This document shows positions 32,831 through 41,575 of a stretch of 64,000 bases of DNA, in pieces. Position 1 is the stretch's first letter. The number at the start of each line of letters is the position of its first letter. Source of the stretch: Streptomyces caelestis. Its GTDB lineage: Bacteria; Actinomycetota; Actinomycetes; Streptomycetales; Streptomycetaceae. The stretch lies in the NCBI RefSeq assembly GCF_001279005.1, contig NZ_LGCN01000239.1:1-64000 (forward strand), in the 5' to 3' direction. The notes beneath the pieces were generated by a model that made no database searches, was not told the DNA's origin, and was given only the letters and a program-made list of their open reading frames with translations. The position numbers and the translations under genes were made by a program.

Positions 32831-33178
32831 TCACACCGCCCGGAAGGCGATGCCCCCGGTGGTGCCGGTGCGTCCGGAGCGGAGCGCGGACGAGGTGAAC
32901 GGCCCGTCGAGGACGTCCCGCAGCCGGATCCGGTCCGTGTAGGCGGTGCTCCCGCGCAGGACGGCGAGCCGGGCCAGGGTCACCAGGCCCGTGTCCCGGT
33001 CGTCCTCGTCGCAGAGGACGAGGTGGTCGACACGGGCGCCGGCCATGAGGGACAGGGCCACCTCGACCGTCATGTCGTCACGGACCCGGGGGCCGGACGC
33101 GTCCCCGTCGCCGAACACGGCCTCGGGAGAGGGGTCGTCTCCGAGGTGCTGCGTCCGAACGGGTGTCACGGGTGTCAC
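32831..33178 (-). CDS. CBS-domain-like small protein
   Basis: A 115-residue protein from GTG 33178, placed by AGGAGG 5 nt upstream. Its middle reads VRDDMTVEVALSLMAGARVD then HLVLCDEDDRDTGLVTLARL, the beta-alpha-beta pattern of a CBS motif (M-x-x-A-x-x-x-M...H-L-x-V-x-D...G-x-V-T). One complete and perhaps one partial CBS motif are present. CBS motifs usually bind adenine nucleotides. It follows the damaged DEAD-box helicase gene by about 45 bp and probably shares its transcript. Confidence 0.75.
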   Translation of the reverse strand: MTPVTPVRTQHLGDDPSPEAVFGDGDASGPRVRDDMTVEVALSLMAGARVDHLVLCDEDDRDTGLVTLARLAVLRGSTAYTDRIRLRDVLDGPFTSSALRSGRTGTTGGIAFRAV

Positions 33179-33222
33179 GGGTGCCTCCTGCCGACGGGGA
33201 TGGGCGTGCGGGCGCGGCGGTT

Positions 33223-34757
33223 CTAGGCGGCCGGGCCGAAGTCGGGCCGCCGCTGGGTCCTGCGGCCCCCTTCGCCGCCGGGCCGGCCCTGGCCGGCGCG
33301 GCCCCGGCGGCCCCGGCGGCTGCGGGAGGGGGACGACGTGCCACGGGGACGTTCCGCGGGCGGCGCGGCGATGACGACCGGGACTCCGGAGGGGGCCTGG
33401 GCGCCGGTGATGCGGCTCAGCTCCTCCTCGCCCGACCGGACCTGGGTGACCCGGGGGGTGATGCCCGCCGAGGCCATCAGCCGGTTCATTTCGCGGCGCT
33501 GGTCGGGGGTGACCAGGGTGACGACGCTGCCGGACTCCCCGGCGCGGGCCGTACGGCCGCCGCGGTGCAGGTAGTCCTTGTGGTCGGTGGGCGGGTCCAC
33601 GTTGTGTGGTCGGTGGGCGGGTCCACGTTGACGACCAGGTCGAGGTGGTCGACGTGGATCCCGCGCGCCGCCACGTTGGTCGCCACCAGCACCGTCACCT
33701 CCCCGCTCTTGAACTGGGCCAGGGTCCGCGTGCGCTGCGGCTGGGACTTGCCGCCGTGCAGGGCCGCGGCGCGGACACCGCTGCTCAGGAGGTGCTTGGT
33801 CAGCCGGTTCACCGCGTGCTTGGTGTCGAGGAACATGATCACCCGCCCGTCCCGCGCGGCGATCTCGGTGGTCGTCCGGTGCTTGTCGGCGTCGTGGACG
33901 TGGAGTATGTGGTGCTCCATGGTGGTGACGGCGCCGGCGGAGGGGTCGACCGAGTGGACGACGGGGTCGTGCAGGTAGTTCCGCACCAGCCGGTCGACGT
34001 TGCGGTCCAGGGTGGCCGAGAAGAGCATCCGCTGCCCGTCGGGGCGCACCTGGTCGAGCAGGGCGGTGACCTGGGGCATGAAGCCCATGTCGGCCATCTG
34101 GTCGGCCTCGTCGAGGACCGTGATGCCGACGTCGTCCAACACGCAGTCGCCCCGCTCGATCAGGTCCTTGAGCCGTCCGGGCGTCGCGACGACCAGCTCG
34201 GCCCCGGCGCGCAGCGCTCCGGCCTGCCTGCCGATGGACATCCCGCCGACGACGGTGACCGGCCGCAGGCCCACGGAGCGGGCGTACGGGGTGAGCGCGT
34301 CGGTGACCTGCTGGGCGAGCTCGCGGGTGGGGACGAGGACGAGGGCGAGCGGCCGCCGCGGCTCGGCGCGCCGGCCCGCGGTGCGGGCCAGTACGGCGAG
34401 GCCGAAGGCGAGGGTCTTGCCCGAGCCCGTGCGGCCGCGGCCGAGTACGTCACGGCCGGCCAGGGAGTTCGGCAGCGTCGCCGCCTGGATCGGGAACGGT
34501 ACGGTCACGCCCTCGGCGCCGAGCGTGGCCAGCAGCCGTGCGGGCATGTCGAGGTCGGCGAACGACTCGACGGCGGGCAGCGCGGGGGTGATCGTCTTCG
34601 GCGGCGCGAACTCGCCCTGCGGGGCGGGCCGTCCGGCCTGCCGGCTCCCCTGGCCCCTGGAACGGCGCGGGCCACCGGAGCGGGGCGCGCCGGAGCGGGG
34701 GGCGCCGGAGCCTCCTCCGGAACGGTCAGGGGTGCGGGACGTGCGGACACGCTTCAT
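33223..34757 (-). pseudogene. DEAD-box RNA helicase gene interrupted by a 26-bp tandem duplication
   Basis: From ATG 34757 (AAGGAAGG 6 nt upstream) the frame encodes a DEAD-box helicase: PFPIQAATLPNSLAGRDVLG, Walker A GRTGSGKT, PTRELAQQ, VLDEADQMADMGF, LFSATLDRN, and VLVATNVAARGIHVDHLDLV. At 33579-33630 an exact 26-bp duplication shifts the frame; the shifted reading ends at 33486. The lost part, including motif VI HRGGRTARAG and an Arg/Gly-rich tail, continues in the next frame to 33223. Removing one copy gives an uninterrupted 502-residue protein. Without motif VI the product would lack ATP hydrolysis. Such helicases are cold-induced, which suits the cold-shock gene 230 bp upstream. An assembly error must be considered. 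Confidence 0.85.
33579..33630. repeat. Exact 26-bp tandem duplication inside the helicase gene
   Basis: The two units 33579-33604 and 33605-33630 are identical and adjacent; each begins TGTGGTCGGTGGGCGG. Twenty-six is not divisible by three, so the duplication breaks the reading frame just before helicase motif VI. Confidence 0.95.
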
Positions 34758-34933
34758 GCGGAACCTTCCTTGATGGGGCGCGTACCAAGGAATTCCCGCA
34801 GCACATGGGCGGCGCAGAGAATCTCGAGACGAGCCGGATTCGATGGGGGCGGCGTCGGGCCGACGGAGAGGGCGTCACCGGTCGATGACGCGGTGGAGCC
34901 TTTCCGCCGCGCGCCCTGAAATGCGCGCGAGCC

Positions 34934-34962
34934 GGGGCCCGCACCCCAGAGGTGCGGGCCCC
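34934..34962 (-). terminator. Terminator of cold-shock gene copy 2
   Basis: GGGGCCCGCAC (34934-34944) and GTGCGGGCCCC (34952-34962) form an 11-bp stem with a 7-nt loop, 29 nt after the stop of the minus-strand cold-shock gene. The stem sequence is identical to the core of the terminator after copy 1. Confidence 0.85.
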
Positions 34963-34990
34963 AGCTGCGAAGTATGCGTCGTCGCCGGTG

Positions 34991-35194
34991 TCAGGCGGGA
35001 ACGATGTTCTCGGCCGTCGGGCCCTTCTGGCCCTGCGCGATGTCGAACGACACCTTCTGGCCTTCCTGCAGCTCACGGAAGCCCTGGGCGACGATGTTCG
35101 AGTAGTGGGCGAAGACGTCGGGGCCGCCGCCGTCCTGCTCGATGAAGCCGAAGCCCTTTTCCGCGTTGAACCACTTCACGGTGCCGGTAGCCAT
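34991..35194 (-). CDS. Cold-shock domain protein (CspA family), copy 2
   Basis: A 67-residue protein from ATG 35194 with AAGGAGA upstream. RNP motifs [15 protein letters not shown] and [10 protein letters not shown] are intact and the end is AENIVPA. It differs from copy 1 only at scattered positions (for example NAEK for NSEK, GGGPD for GGGAD, and VAQGF for ATSGF). The leader is about 115 nt and carries the same 23-nt element as copy 1. It probably acts as an RNA chaperone and heads the minus-strand group with helicase, CBS-like and MerR-like genes. Confidence 0.95.
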   Translation of the reverse strand: MATGTVKWFNAEKGFGFIEQDGGGPDVFAHYSNIVAQGFRELQEGQKVSFDIAQGQKGPTAENIVPA

Positions 35195-35282
35195 GTCATT
35201 TCTCCTTCGGAGGCGGTATCGGTAATTCACCTTGTGTGAATTCCGTGTCGCCGTGATGATTAACCCGTCGGAAATGAACCCT

Positions 35283-35320
35283 CTGGCAACCACACCTGCA
35301 ACTGGTAACGACGGTAGCAC
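35283..35320 (-). promoter_or_regulatory. Promoter and conserved leader element of cold-shock gene copy 2
   Basis: On the minus strand, GTGCTACCGT (complement of 35311-35320) gives a -10-like TACCGT, and the 23-nt element shared with copy 1 occupies 35283-35305. The spacing from -10 to element is nearly the same in both genes. Confidence 0.6.
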
Positions 35321-35775
35321 GGGGGGATCGGCCCCGCACGGCCGATAATTCCGTGCCGGTCGGCGGCCGGGGAATACGTGCCGCGCCCCGCACCCGTTTC
35401 TCCTGTCGCGGGCACAGATATTGCTCTCCGCGGAGCGCGGGCTTCCTGCCGCGCGCCTCCGTCCGCACCCCCTGTGACCTCAGCCGACGGCGGATCCGCC
35501 ACCGCCACCCCGGCCGGCGGACCGCCCGGCGGCGAACGCGTCGGGCCCTCGCCGCCGCGACGAAGGTCACATCCGCCGCACCGGTGCGGCGGCCGCCGCC
35601 GGAGCCGACGTCGCCGTCCCGCTCACCGGGTGGGACCGGTTCCGCCGGACCGCCCCGCAGGAGGGCCGGGGGCGTCGTCGCGCACCGCCGCCACGCCCTC
35701 GCTCCCGACCGGCGGCTCACCGCCGGGCGGGAGCACCGCGGCCCGGCCGCCCGTGACGGACCGGTTCCGGAGGGC
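35321..35775. other. 455-bp gap without a convincing gene
   Basis: No ORF with coherent codon bias or recognisable product was found. It contains GC-rich inverted segments such as GGCGGCCGCCGCC near 35588-35600 and probably the upstream promoter region of cold-shock copy 2. Confidence 0.35.
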
Positions 35776-36549
35776 TCAGCGCACCGGGAAGCCGAAGGAG
35801 TAGCCCTGTTCCTCGAGCCAGGGCAGGACGCGGCGCAGGGCGTCGACGGTCTGCGCGCGGTCGCCTCCCGCGTCGTGGAAGAGGATGGTCGGCCCGTTGG
35901 CGATCTCCCGTTCGACGGTGGCGACGATGGCGTCGGCGCCCGGCTGCTCGAAGTCCTTGGTGTCCACGTTCCAGCCCAGCGGGCGCATGCCCCGGGAGGC
36001 GGCCAGTTCGCGGCTGTAGGGGGTGAAGGCCCCGCCGGGCGCCCGGTAGTACATCGGCCGTACGCCCCCGGACGCCTCGGTGATCATGCGTTCGGCGTCG
36101 AGGATCTCCTTCTTCTGGTAGGCCTCGGACTTCCTGTCCATGGTGGTGTCGTGCGAGACCGTGTGGTCGCACAGCCGGTGCCCGGCCGCGACCACCTCCT
36201 TCACGAGGTCCGGGTGGGCCTGCGCCTGCGTCCCCGTCACGCAGAACGTGGCCTTCACCCCGTACTCGCGCAGCAGGTCGAGGACTTGGGGGGTCCAGGC
36301 GGGATCGGGGCCGTCGTCGACGGTGATGTTGACGCCGCGCGCCCCCTGGTCCGAGGCGTGCACGATGGTCGCCGCGACCGGCTCGGCGGCACCGCCCGGC
36401 GCGGCGGACGCGGTCGCCCTCGGCGACGGGTCGCCCACCACGCCGGCCTGCGCGGTCCACACCGAGGCGCCGACGGCCAGCACCGTCACCCCGAGCGCCG
36501 CCCCGACCACCTTGCCGTACCAGCCGCGCCCGCCACCGTGCCGTGCCAT
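35776..36549 (-). CDS. Polysaccharide deacetylase (NodB-homology, CE4)
   Basis: A 257-residue protein from ATG 36549; a longer start at 36600 is possible. An N-terminal membrane anchor or signal segment (VVGAALGVTVLAVGASVWTA) precedes an Ala/Pro linker and the NodB domain. CE4 motifs are VNITVDDGPDPAWTPQVLDL (catalytic and metal Asp), HTVSHDTTM (metal His pair, motif H-x-x-x-H), YYRAPGGAF, and the late ILFHDAGGDRAQTVDAL. It should remove acetyl groups from N-acetylglucosamine polymers such as peptidoglycan or chitin outside the membrane. Confidence 0.9.
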   Translation of the reverse strand: MARHGGGRGWYGKVVGAALGVTVLAVGASVWTAQAGVVGDPSPRATASAAPGGAAEPVAATIVHASDQGARGVNITVDDGPDPAWTPQVLDLLREYGVKATFCVTGTQAQAHPDLVKEVVAAGHRLCDHTVSHDTTMDRKSEAYQKKEILDAERMITEASGGVRPMYYRAPGGAFTPYSRELAASRGMRPLGWNVDTKDFEQPGADAIVATVEREIANGPTILFHDAGGDRAQTVDALRRVLPWLEEQGYSFGFPVR

Positions 36550-37164
36550 GTCCGCCCCGCCCTCGCGTAGTCGCCGTCGTTCCCCGGTCACCCCGGCCAC
36601 CTGACAGGACGGGGGACGGTGTCCCCGGGATGCGGCCGTTACCGATCGCGGACAATGCCGGAGGAGTTCGCGGACAACTCGACGAGCGCACCGGCAAAAC
36701 CCCGGGCCGTCGGCCCGCGAGTTCGCCGGGGAGCGGGTGGCGGAAGCCGGACCCGCTCCCGTGGAGGGGGAGTCGGCCGGCGCGCGTGCGCCGACGCGCC
36801 GCCCCGGCCCGTCATCACCTCGTCCTCACACGTCCGTGTCACCACTTCCACAGCGCAAACCCGAGTTCGCGCCAACTCCCCGTCAGGGGGCCGGTGCTCT
36901 GCGTAGCGGCGGCCCTGTGTTCGAGTGGCGCGTCTGACCTCGCGGTCGTCCTCCCGGACGCGGGCGGGGAGGGCGCCGGCCGCGGTGGGCGCCGGTGCGC
37001 GAGGGGTGACGGGGCGGAGGGAGGAAGGGCGTACGGCCTGGCATTCCGCGACTACCGGCCGGTATCGCCGATATGGCGTAATCCGTACGGCCTGGAACCG
37101 CGTTCTGTCACCATCGACACCCGATCCGATATCGAGACGTCCGGACTGCGGCGGGGGGCCGGCC
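36550..37164. other. 615-bp gap with repeats upstream of the Crp/Fnr gene
   Basis: No convincing gene. Near the right end are the palindrome TACCGGCCGGTA (37053-37064) and two copies of GTACGGCCTGG (37031-37041 and 37085-37095) 54 bp apart. These could belong to the control region of the Crp/Fnr gene and the long operon downstream. Confidence 0.4.
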
Positions 37165-37881
37165 ATGGGGCTGCTCGGCAACGAGACGGCGTTCGCGCAG
37201 GCGCTGACCGCCCAGGAGCGCGAGAGCGTGATGGCCCTCGGCAACCGCAGGCGCTACCCGGCCGACGCCCACCTCCTGACGGAGGGCGAGCGGTCCAGTC
37301 ATGTCGTGATCATGATCCGGGGGTGGGTGACCGTGTCCGTGGCGACGGACCGGGGGGCCACCCGGCTGATACTCGGGCTGCGCGGCCCGGGTGAACTCCT
37401 CGGTGAGATGGCCGCGTTGGACCTGCATCCCCGGAGCGCCACCGTGCGCGCCCTGGGCGTCACGGAGGCCCAGGTCATATCCGGGGACGCGTTCCGTCGT
37501 TTCCTCGCCCTGCACCCCCGGGTCAGCGGCCTGGTGATGCGTCAGCTCACCTTCCGGCTCCGCAGCGCCGACCAGGAACGCTCCGCGCTCGCCTCGCTCA
37601 CCGTGCTGCAACGCCTGGCCGGCCGGCTCACCGAACTGTCGGGCCCCCGGACCGCCGGCCCCTACACCCCGTCCGGGACGACCCTCTCGAACGGCTCCCC
37701 GGCCGTCGTCGTCCAGCTGGCCCAGGACGAACTGGCCGCCACGATAGGGGCCACCCGGGAAGCCGTCGCCAAGGCGCTGCGGCTCCTGCGCACCCAGAAC
37801 GTCGTGCGCACCGGCAACCGCATGGTGGAGATCCTCGACCCCGCCCTGCTCGCCCTCCTCGCGGAAGGGCATCAGGAGTAA
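37165..37881 (+). CDS. Crp/Fnr-family cyclic-nucleotide-binding regulator
   Basis: A 238-residue protein from ATG 37165. The N-terminal cNMP-binding beta-roll contains LLTEGERSSHVVIMIRGWVT and LRGPGELLGEMAALDLHPRS, including the G-E-L-x-G-E-M-A phosphate-binding cassette with the following R-S. A dimerisation helix and a Crp-type winged HTH follow (VVVQLAQDELAATIGATREA, VAKALRLLRTQNVV). It lies 146 bp upstream of a nucleotidyl cyclase gene in the same direction. That pairing suggests it senses the cyclic nucleotide made by the neighbour and controls the operon. Which nucleotide it binds is unknown. Confidence 0.9.
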   Translation: MGLLGNETAFAQALTAQERESVMALGNRRRYPADAHLLTEGERSSHVVIMIRGWVTVSVATDRGATRLILGLRGPGELLGEMAALDLHPRSATVRALGVTEAQVISGDAFRRFLALHPRVSGLVMRQLTFRLRSADQERSALASLTVLQRLAGRLTELSGPRTAGPYTPSGTTLSNGSPAVVVQLAQDELAATIGATREAVAKALRLLRTQNVVRTGNRMVEILDPALLALLAEGHQE

Positions 37882-38027
37882 CCCCCGCCCCGCCGTGTGT
37901 AAACGGCTACAGACGCCCCCTCGTCCCGGGCCCGATGCTGAGAAGGGGCGGACCACCTCACGAACCACCACTCCGGCAGGACGAACGATCTCTTCGGCAG
38001 GCGGACAGGACCCACAGGGGGGTACGG

Positions 38028-38951
38028 GTGAACCACGGCGCTCTGGAACTCACCGAAGCACACTACGAGTTGGTGATCAGCGTCGATGCCAGACGTTCCG
38101 GCGAGTACGACGACGTCGACAGGCCGCGGATGCGCGAACGCGTCTACCGGGTGGTGGAGACGGCGTTCACCCACGCCAAGGTGGCGCGGGACGCCGTGCA
38201 CATGGAGGACCGCGGTGACGGCGTCCTGCTGTCGGTCGCGAGCCGGATCGCGGTGAGCCGGCTGCTCGGCCTGTGGCTGGTCGAGGCGCACGAGAAGCTG
38301 CGGGACGAGAACCGCGGTCTGGCCGTCCCCCTCGGGCTGCGCATCGGCATGAACGTCGGCCCGGTCCGGCACGACGGCCGGGGCATCAGCGGACGCGCCG
38401 TCGACCTCGCCTGCCGGCTCGCGGACTCCTCCGTCGCCCGTGGACTGCTCGACGCCGAGAAGGCCGACCTCGTGCTGGTGGTCTCCTCCTCCCTGTACGA
38501 GGACGTGGTCGGCGGCGGCGGCAAGTTCATCGAGCCCGCGCACTACTCCCCGGCCCGGCTGGCCCTCAAGGAGGGCGAGGTCACCGCCTGGTTCCACCTG
38601 CCCGGGCGGCCCGCTCCGGAGATGCCCGACGCCGTGCCGGCCGCACCGCCGTCGCCGGCCCCCGCCGCCGGTCCCCCGTCCGCCGCCGGGCCGGACGCGG
38701 CCCGGTCCGACGACGGCGACGGCGAAGGCGACGGGACCGGCGAAGGCGACGGGACCGAGGACGACGGCGGGACCGAGGACGACGGCGGGACCGAGGACGA
38801 CGGCGGTGGCACGCCCGGCGACCGGCCCGACCGCTCCGGCGTGCGCTACGACGTCGCCGGCGACGTGTCCCACCACCACCACAACGAGTACCGGGGGACC
38901 GTGCACATCGGCCGGAACACCGGCCGCGACGCGGAGCTGGGGAGGGGCTGA
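38028..38951 (+). CDS. Class III-type nucleotidyl cyclase (Pycsar-like)
   Basis: A 307-residue protein from GTG 38028, with AGGGGGG about 6 nt upstream. The cyclase domain (residues about 5-205) shows YELVISVDARRSGEYDD with a first metal Asp, MEDRGDGVLLSV with the second, and GLRIGMNVGPVRHDGRGISG then RAVDLACRLADS. In the last motif the usual Asn is Asp, while the Arg remains. This resembles the uridylate/cytidylate or generic nucleotidyl cyclases of bacterial defence. The tail is Asp/Gly-rich, with GTEDDG repeats, and ends in YDVAGDVSHHHHNEYRGTVH followed by IGRNTG, a possible interaction motif. A PycTM-like gene lies three genes downstream. Confidence 0.8.
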   Translation: MNHGALELTEAHYELVISVDARRSGEYDDVDRPRMRERVYRVVETAFTHAKVARDAVHMEDRGDGVLLSVASRIAVSRLLGLWLVEAHEKLRDENRGLAVPLGLRIGMNVGPVRHDGRGISGRAVDLACRLADSSVARGLLDAEKADLVLVVSSSLYEDVVGGGGKFIEPAHYSPARLALKEGEVTAWFHLPGRPAPEMPDAVPAAPPSPAPAAGPPSAAGPDAARSDDGDGEGDGTGEGDGTEDDGGTEDDGGTEDDGGGTPGDRPDRSGVRYDVAGDVSHHHHNEYRGTVHIGRNTGRDAELGRG

Positions 38952-38956
38952 GCCGG

Positions 38957-41575
38957 GTGAGCGACGACGAGCAGGCCGGCGGCGCGGCCGACGACGCCCC
39001 CGGGCGGCGGGACGAGGGCCGGTCGTCCGACTCCGACGGCAAGAAGGCCGGGGACGACAGGGGGCGGGGCCGGGAAGACGGGAAGGGCCGGGACGGCAAG
39101 AGGGGCCGGGGCGACAGGAGGACCGGGGACGAGCGGTCCCGCGACGACGACCGGGACGAGGACGACGACGAGAAGTCCGCCGAGGACGAGGACGACGACG
39201 AGGCCGCGGAGAAGGAGCGGGAGAGGGAACGGGAGCGCGCCGCCGGACGGTTCAAGGAGCGCACCCGGGACCCCCTCGCCGACGAGCAGGGCGAGGAGGG
39301 GTCCACCGATCTCGCCGCCGCCGCGCGGACGCGCCGCGCCACCCGGCAGCTGTTCGACGTCCGCCGGGACCTGATCAGTTTCGCCCACTCGCGGCTCCAG
39401 AGCGCCCACATCGGCGACAACATCAACCTGCTGCTGGGCTCCCGGCACCCCGGCGCGGGCATGCGCAGCGGCCCCGTGCCCGAGGAGGAGCTGCGCAGGC
39501 TCCGCCGCGTCCACGTGGAGCCGCAGGGGTACGTGCGGCTGCGCAACGCGCTCCGCGCCCGCCGCCTGCTGGTGCTCGGCGCCGCGCCCGGCACCGGACG
39601 CACGAGCACGGCGCTCTCGCTCCTCGACGAGGTCACCCAGCGCCCGGCGGACGCAGCGGACGCCGTCGGCCCCCGGGTGCTGCGGGTCGATCCGGAGGGC
39701 GGACCGAGGCAGCTGGCCCGGACGCTGGACGGCGGGGAGGAAGAGGTCCGGCGCGGTACCGGATACCTGCTGGAACCGTCCCTCGCCCGGCCCGGCGCGC
39801 TGCCCCCGGACGAGATGGACCTCGACGAGCTCGCCGCGGCCCTGGACCGCCGCGAGGCCTTCGCGGTGATCGTCGTGGCGGTGGGGTCGGCGGCTAATCC
39901 GTTGCTGGCCGGACGGTACGGCATGCTCTGCCCGCCCGTGCCCACCGAGGAGCTGCTCGCCACCCGGCTGCGCGAGCGGCTGGAGGACCGCACCGCAGGG
40001 GCCGGGGAGGACGGGACGACGCCGGCCGAGCTGGCGGCCCGCGCACAGGCGCTCGCGGAGCGGGAGGAGGTCAGGGACGCGGTCGGGCTCAAGGACCTGC
40101 GCCCCGCCGAGGCCGAGTTGCTCGCGTCGCTGCTGGCCGGGCACGTGCTGGGGGACGTCTCGTACGAGGAGCTGCTCTCCGGCTGCCGCAGCCTCGCCGC
40201 CGGGCAGGCCCACGAGTGGTTCGCCGGGGTGGACCGGGCGCTGACGGCGTCCCCGGCCGGCACGGAGCGGCCGGACGGCGGGGCGGGACGGTCGGACACG
40301 GCGACGCTGTTCCACCCGGTGGCGTTCCGCATCGCGCTGGCCGTGCTGGGCGGGGCCTCGTACAGCGCCGTGGCCACCGCCGCCCACCTGCTGACCTGGG
40401 AACTGTCCGTGCAGTCCGACCCGGACCACACGCCGGCCCGCCCGCTGTTCTGCGACGACCCGGAAGCGGACCGGGCGCTCTCGCGCGCCGAGGTGGTCGA
40501 CGGCGAGGTCGAGGTGGACGGGCACGACGTCCCGGCCCGGCTGATCTGGTACCGGGGCTCCGCCCTGCCGTCCGCGGTGCTGACCGAGCTGTGGGACCGG
40601 CACTTCCCGGTCCGGGCGCCGGTGGTCCGCTGGCTGCGGCTGCTGGCGGACGATCCCCGTCCACAGGTGTGGATGCGCGCCGCGGTGGCCGCCGGGGAAC
40701 TGTGCGCACGGGACTTCGACCACGGTTACACGGAGCTGGTCCGGCCGCTCGCCGAGGCGGACGCGTTCCGCCGGCGGATCTTCGCGGCCACCACCATGGA
40801 CCAGGCCGCCGGTCACGACTCGCACCGCGGGACGGTGCACAAGCTGGTCGGCGACTGGAGCAAGCACGGCAGCGATCCGCTGCGCTGGACCGCGGCGATG
40901 GCACTGGGCTACGGCAACGCCGCGGCCACGACCGACGACACGCTGGACGCCCTGGCCCGGATCGGGGTCCGGGACGACGGGGAGCAGTCGGCCATCGCCT
41001 CCCTCAACGTCGTCCGGCTGCTGACGCTGCCGGACGCCGCGGAGGTGCTGGAGCGCGTGGGGGAGTGGACCCACCACAAGCGCGAGCCGTACCAGGAGCT
41101 GGGCCTGGCGACCAGCGTCCGGCTCGCGCTGAACACGGTGGAGGAGGTGCTGATGGACGACCCCGACTCCCCGTTGGGGGACCGCGGTGACTGGCCGATG
41201 GCGCTCGCCCTCGCCGCCACCCGGCCCGAACTGGTCCCCCGCATGGCGGACTTGTTGTGGACCGCGCTGAACACGGCGCGGTCGAAGGACGTGGCGATGG
41301 ACGCGCTGGAGCAATTGTTGCGCTCGGCCGTGCGCAAGAGCGGCGCCGAGTGGACCCGGCCGGGGCTGGCGGCGCTGCTGCCCGCGCTGACGACCGAGGA
41401 GCACGACCGCCGGCGGCTGGACTGGCTGCTGCGCCGCATGATGAACGACCCGGAGAAGCCGCTTTCCGACGCGAGGGCGCGAGACCTGTGGTGGCTCGCC
41501 GTCGCACCGGAGGAGGGACGGCGCCGGGTGGGGGCGCGCCGGGAGAGGACACGCGAGGAGGGGATCCATGGCTGA
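38957..41575 (+). CDS. P-loop NTPase with charged N-terminus and HEAT-like C-terminal region
   Basis: An 872-residue protein from GTG 38957, 5 nt after the cyclase stop. Residues 1-115 are highly charged and disordered. Next is a short conserved-looking block, FAHSRLQSAHIGDNINLLLG (about 143-162). The P-loop is LLVLGAAPGTGRTSTALSLL near residue 206. An acidic strand FAVIVVAVGSAANPLLA may supply the Walker B region. Residues 430-850 are alpha-helical repeats (ALDQ/LARIGV, VVRLLTLPDAAEVLERVGEW) resembling HEAT or TPR units. The layout is that of STAND-like signalling NTPases, but I cannot assign the subfamily. It overlaps the SPFH-like gene by 8 nt. Confidence 0.75.
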   Translation: MSDDEQAGGAADDAPGRRDEGRSSDSDGKKAGDDRGRGREDGKGRDGKRGRGDRRTGDERSRDDDRDEDDDEKSAEDEDDDEAAEKERERERERAAGRFKERTRDPLADEQGEEGSTDLAAAARTRRATRQLFDVRRDLISFAHSRLQSAHIGDNINLLLGSRHPGAGMRSGPVPEEELRRLRRVHVEPQGYVRLRNALRARRLLVLGAAPGTGRTSTALSLLDEVTQRPADAADAVGPRVLRVDPEGGPRQLARTLDGGEEEVRRGTGYLLEPSLARPGALPPDEMDLDELAAALDRREAFAVIVVAVGSAANPLLAGRYGMLCPPVPTEELLATRLRERLEDRTAGAGEDGTTPAELAARAQALAEREEVRDAVGLKDLRPAEAELLASLLAGHVLGDVSYEELLSGCRSLAAGQAHEWFAGVDRALTASPAGTERPDGGAGRSDTATLFHPVAFRIALAVLGGASYSAVATAAHLLTWELSVQSDPDHTPARPLFCDDPEADRALSRAEVVDGEVEVDGHDVPARLIWYRGSALPSAVLTELWDRHFPVRAPVVRWLRLLADDPRPQVWMRAAVAAGELCARDFDHGYTELVRPLAEADAFRRRIFAATTMDQAAGHDSHRGTVHKLVGDWSKHGSDPLRWTAAMALGYGNAAATTDDTLDALARIGVRDDGEQSAIASLNVVRLLTLPDAAEVLERVGEWTHHKREPYQELGLATSVRLALNTVEEVLMDDPDSPLGDRGDWPMALALAATRPELVPRMADLLWTALNTARSKDVAMDALEQLLRSAVRKSGAEWTRPGLAALLPALTTEEHDRRRLDWLLRRMMNDPEKPLSDARARDLWWLAVAPEEGRRRVGARRERTREEGIHG

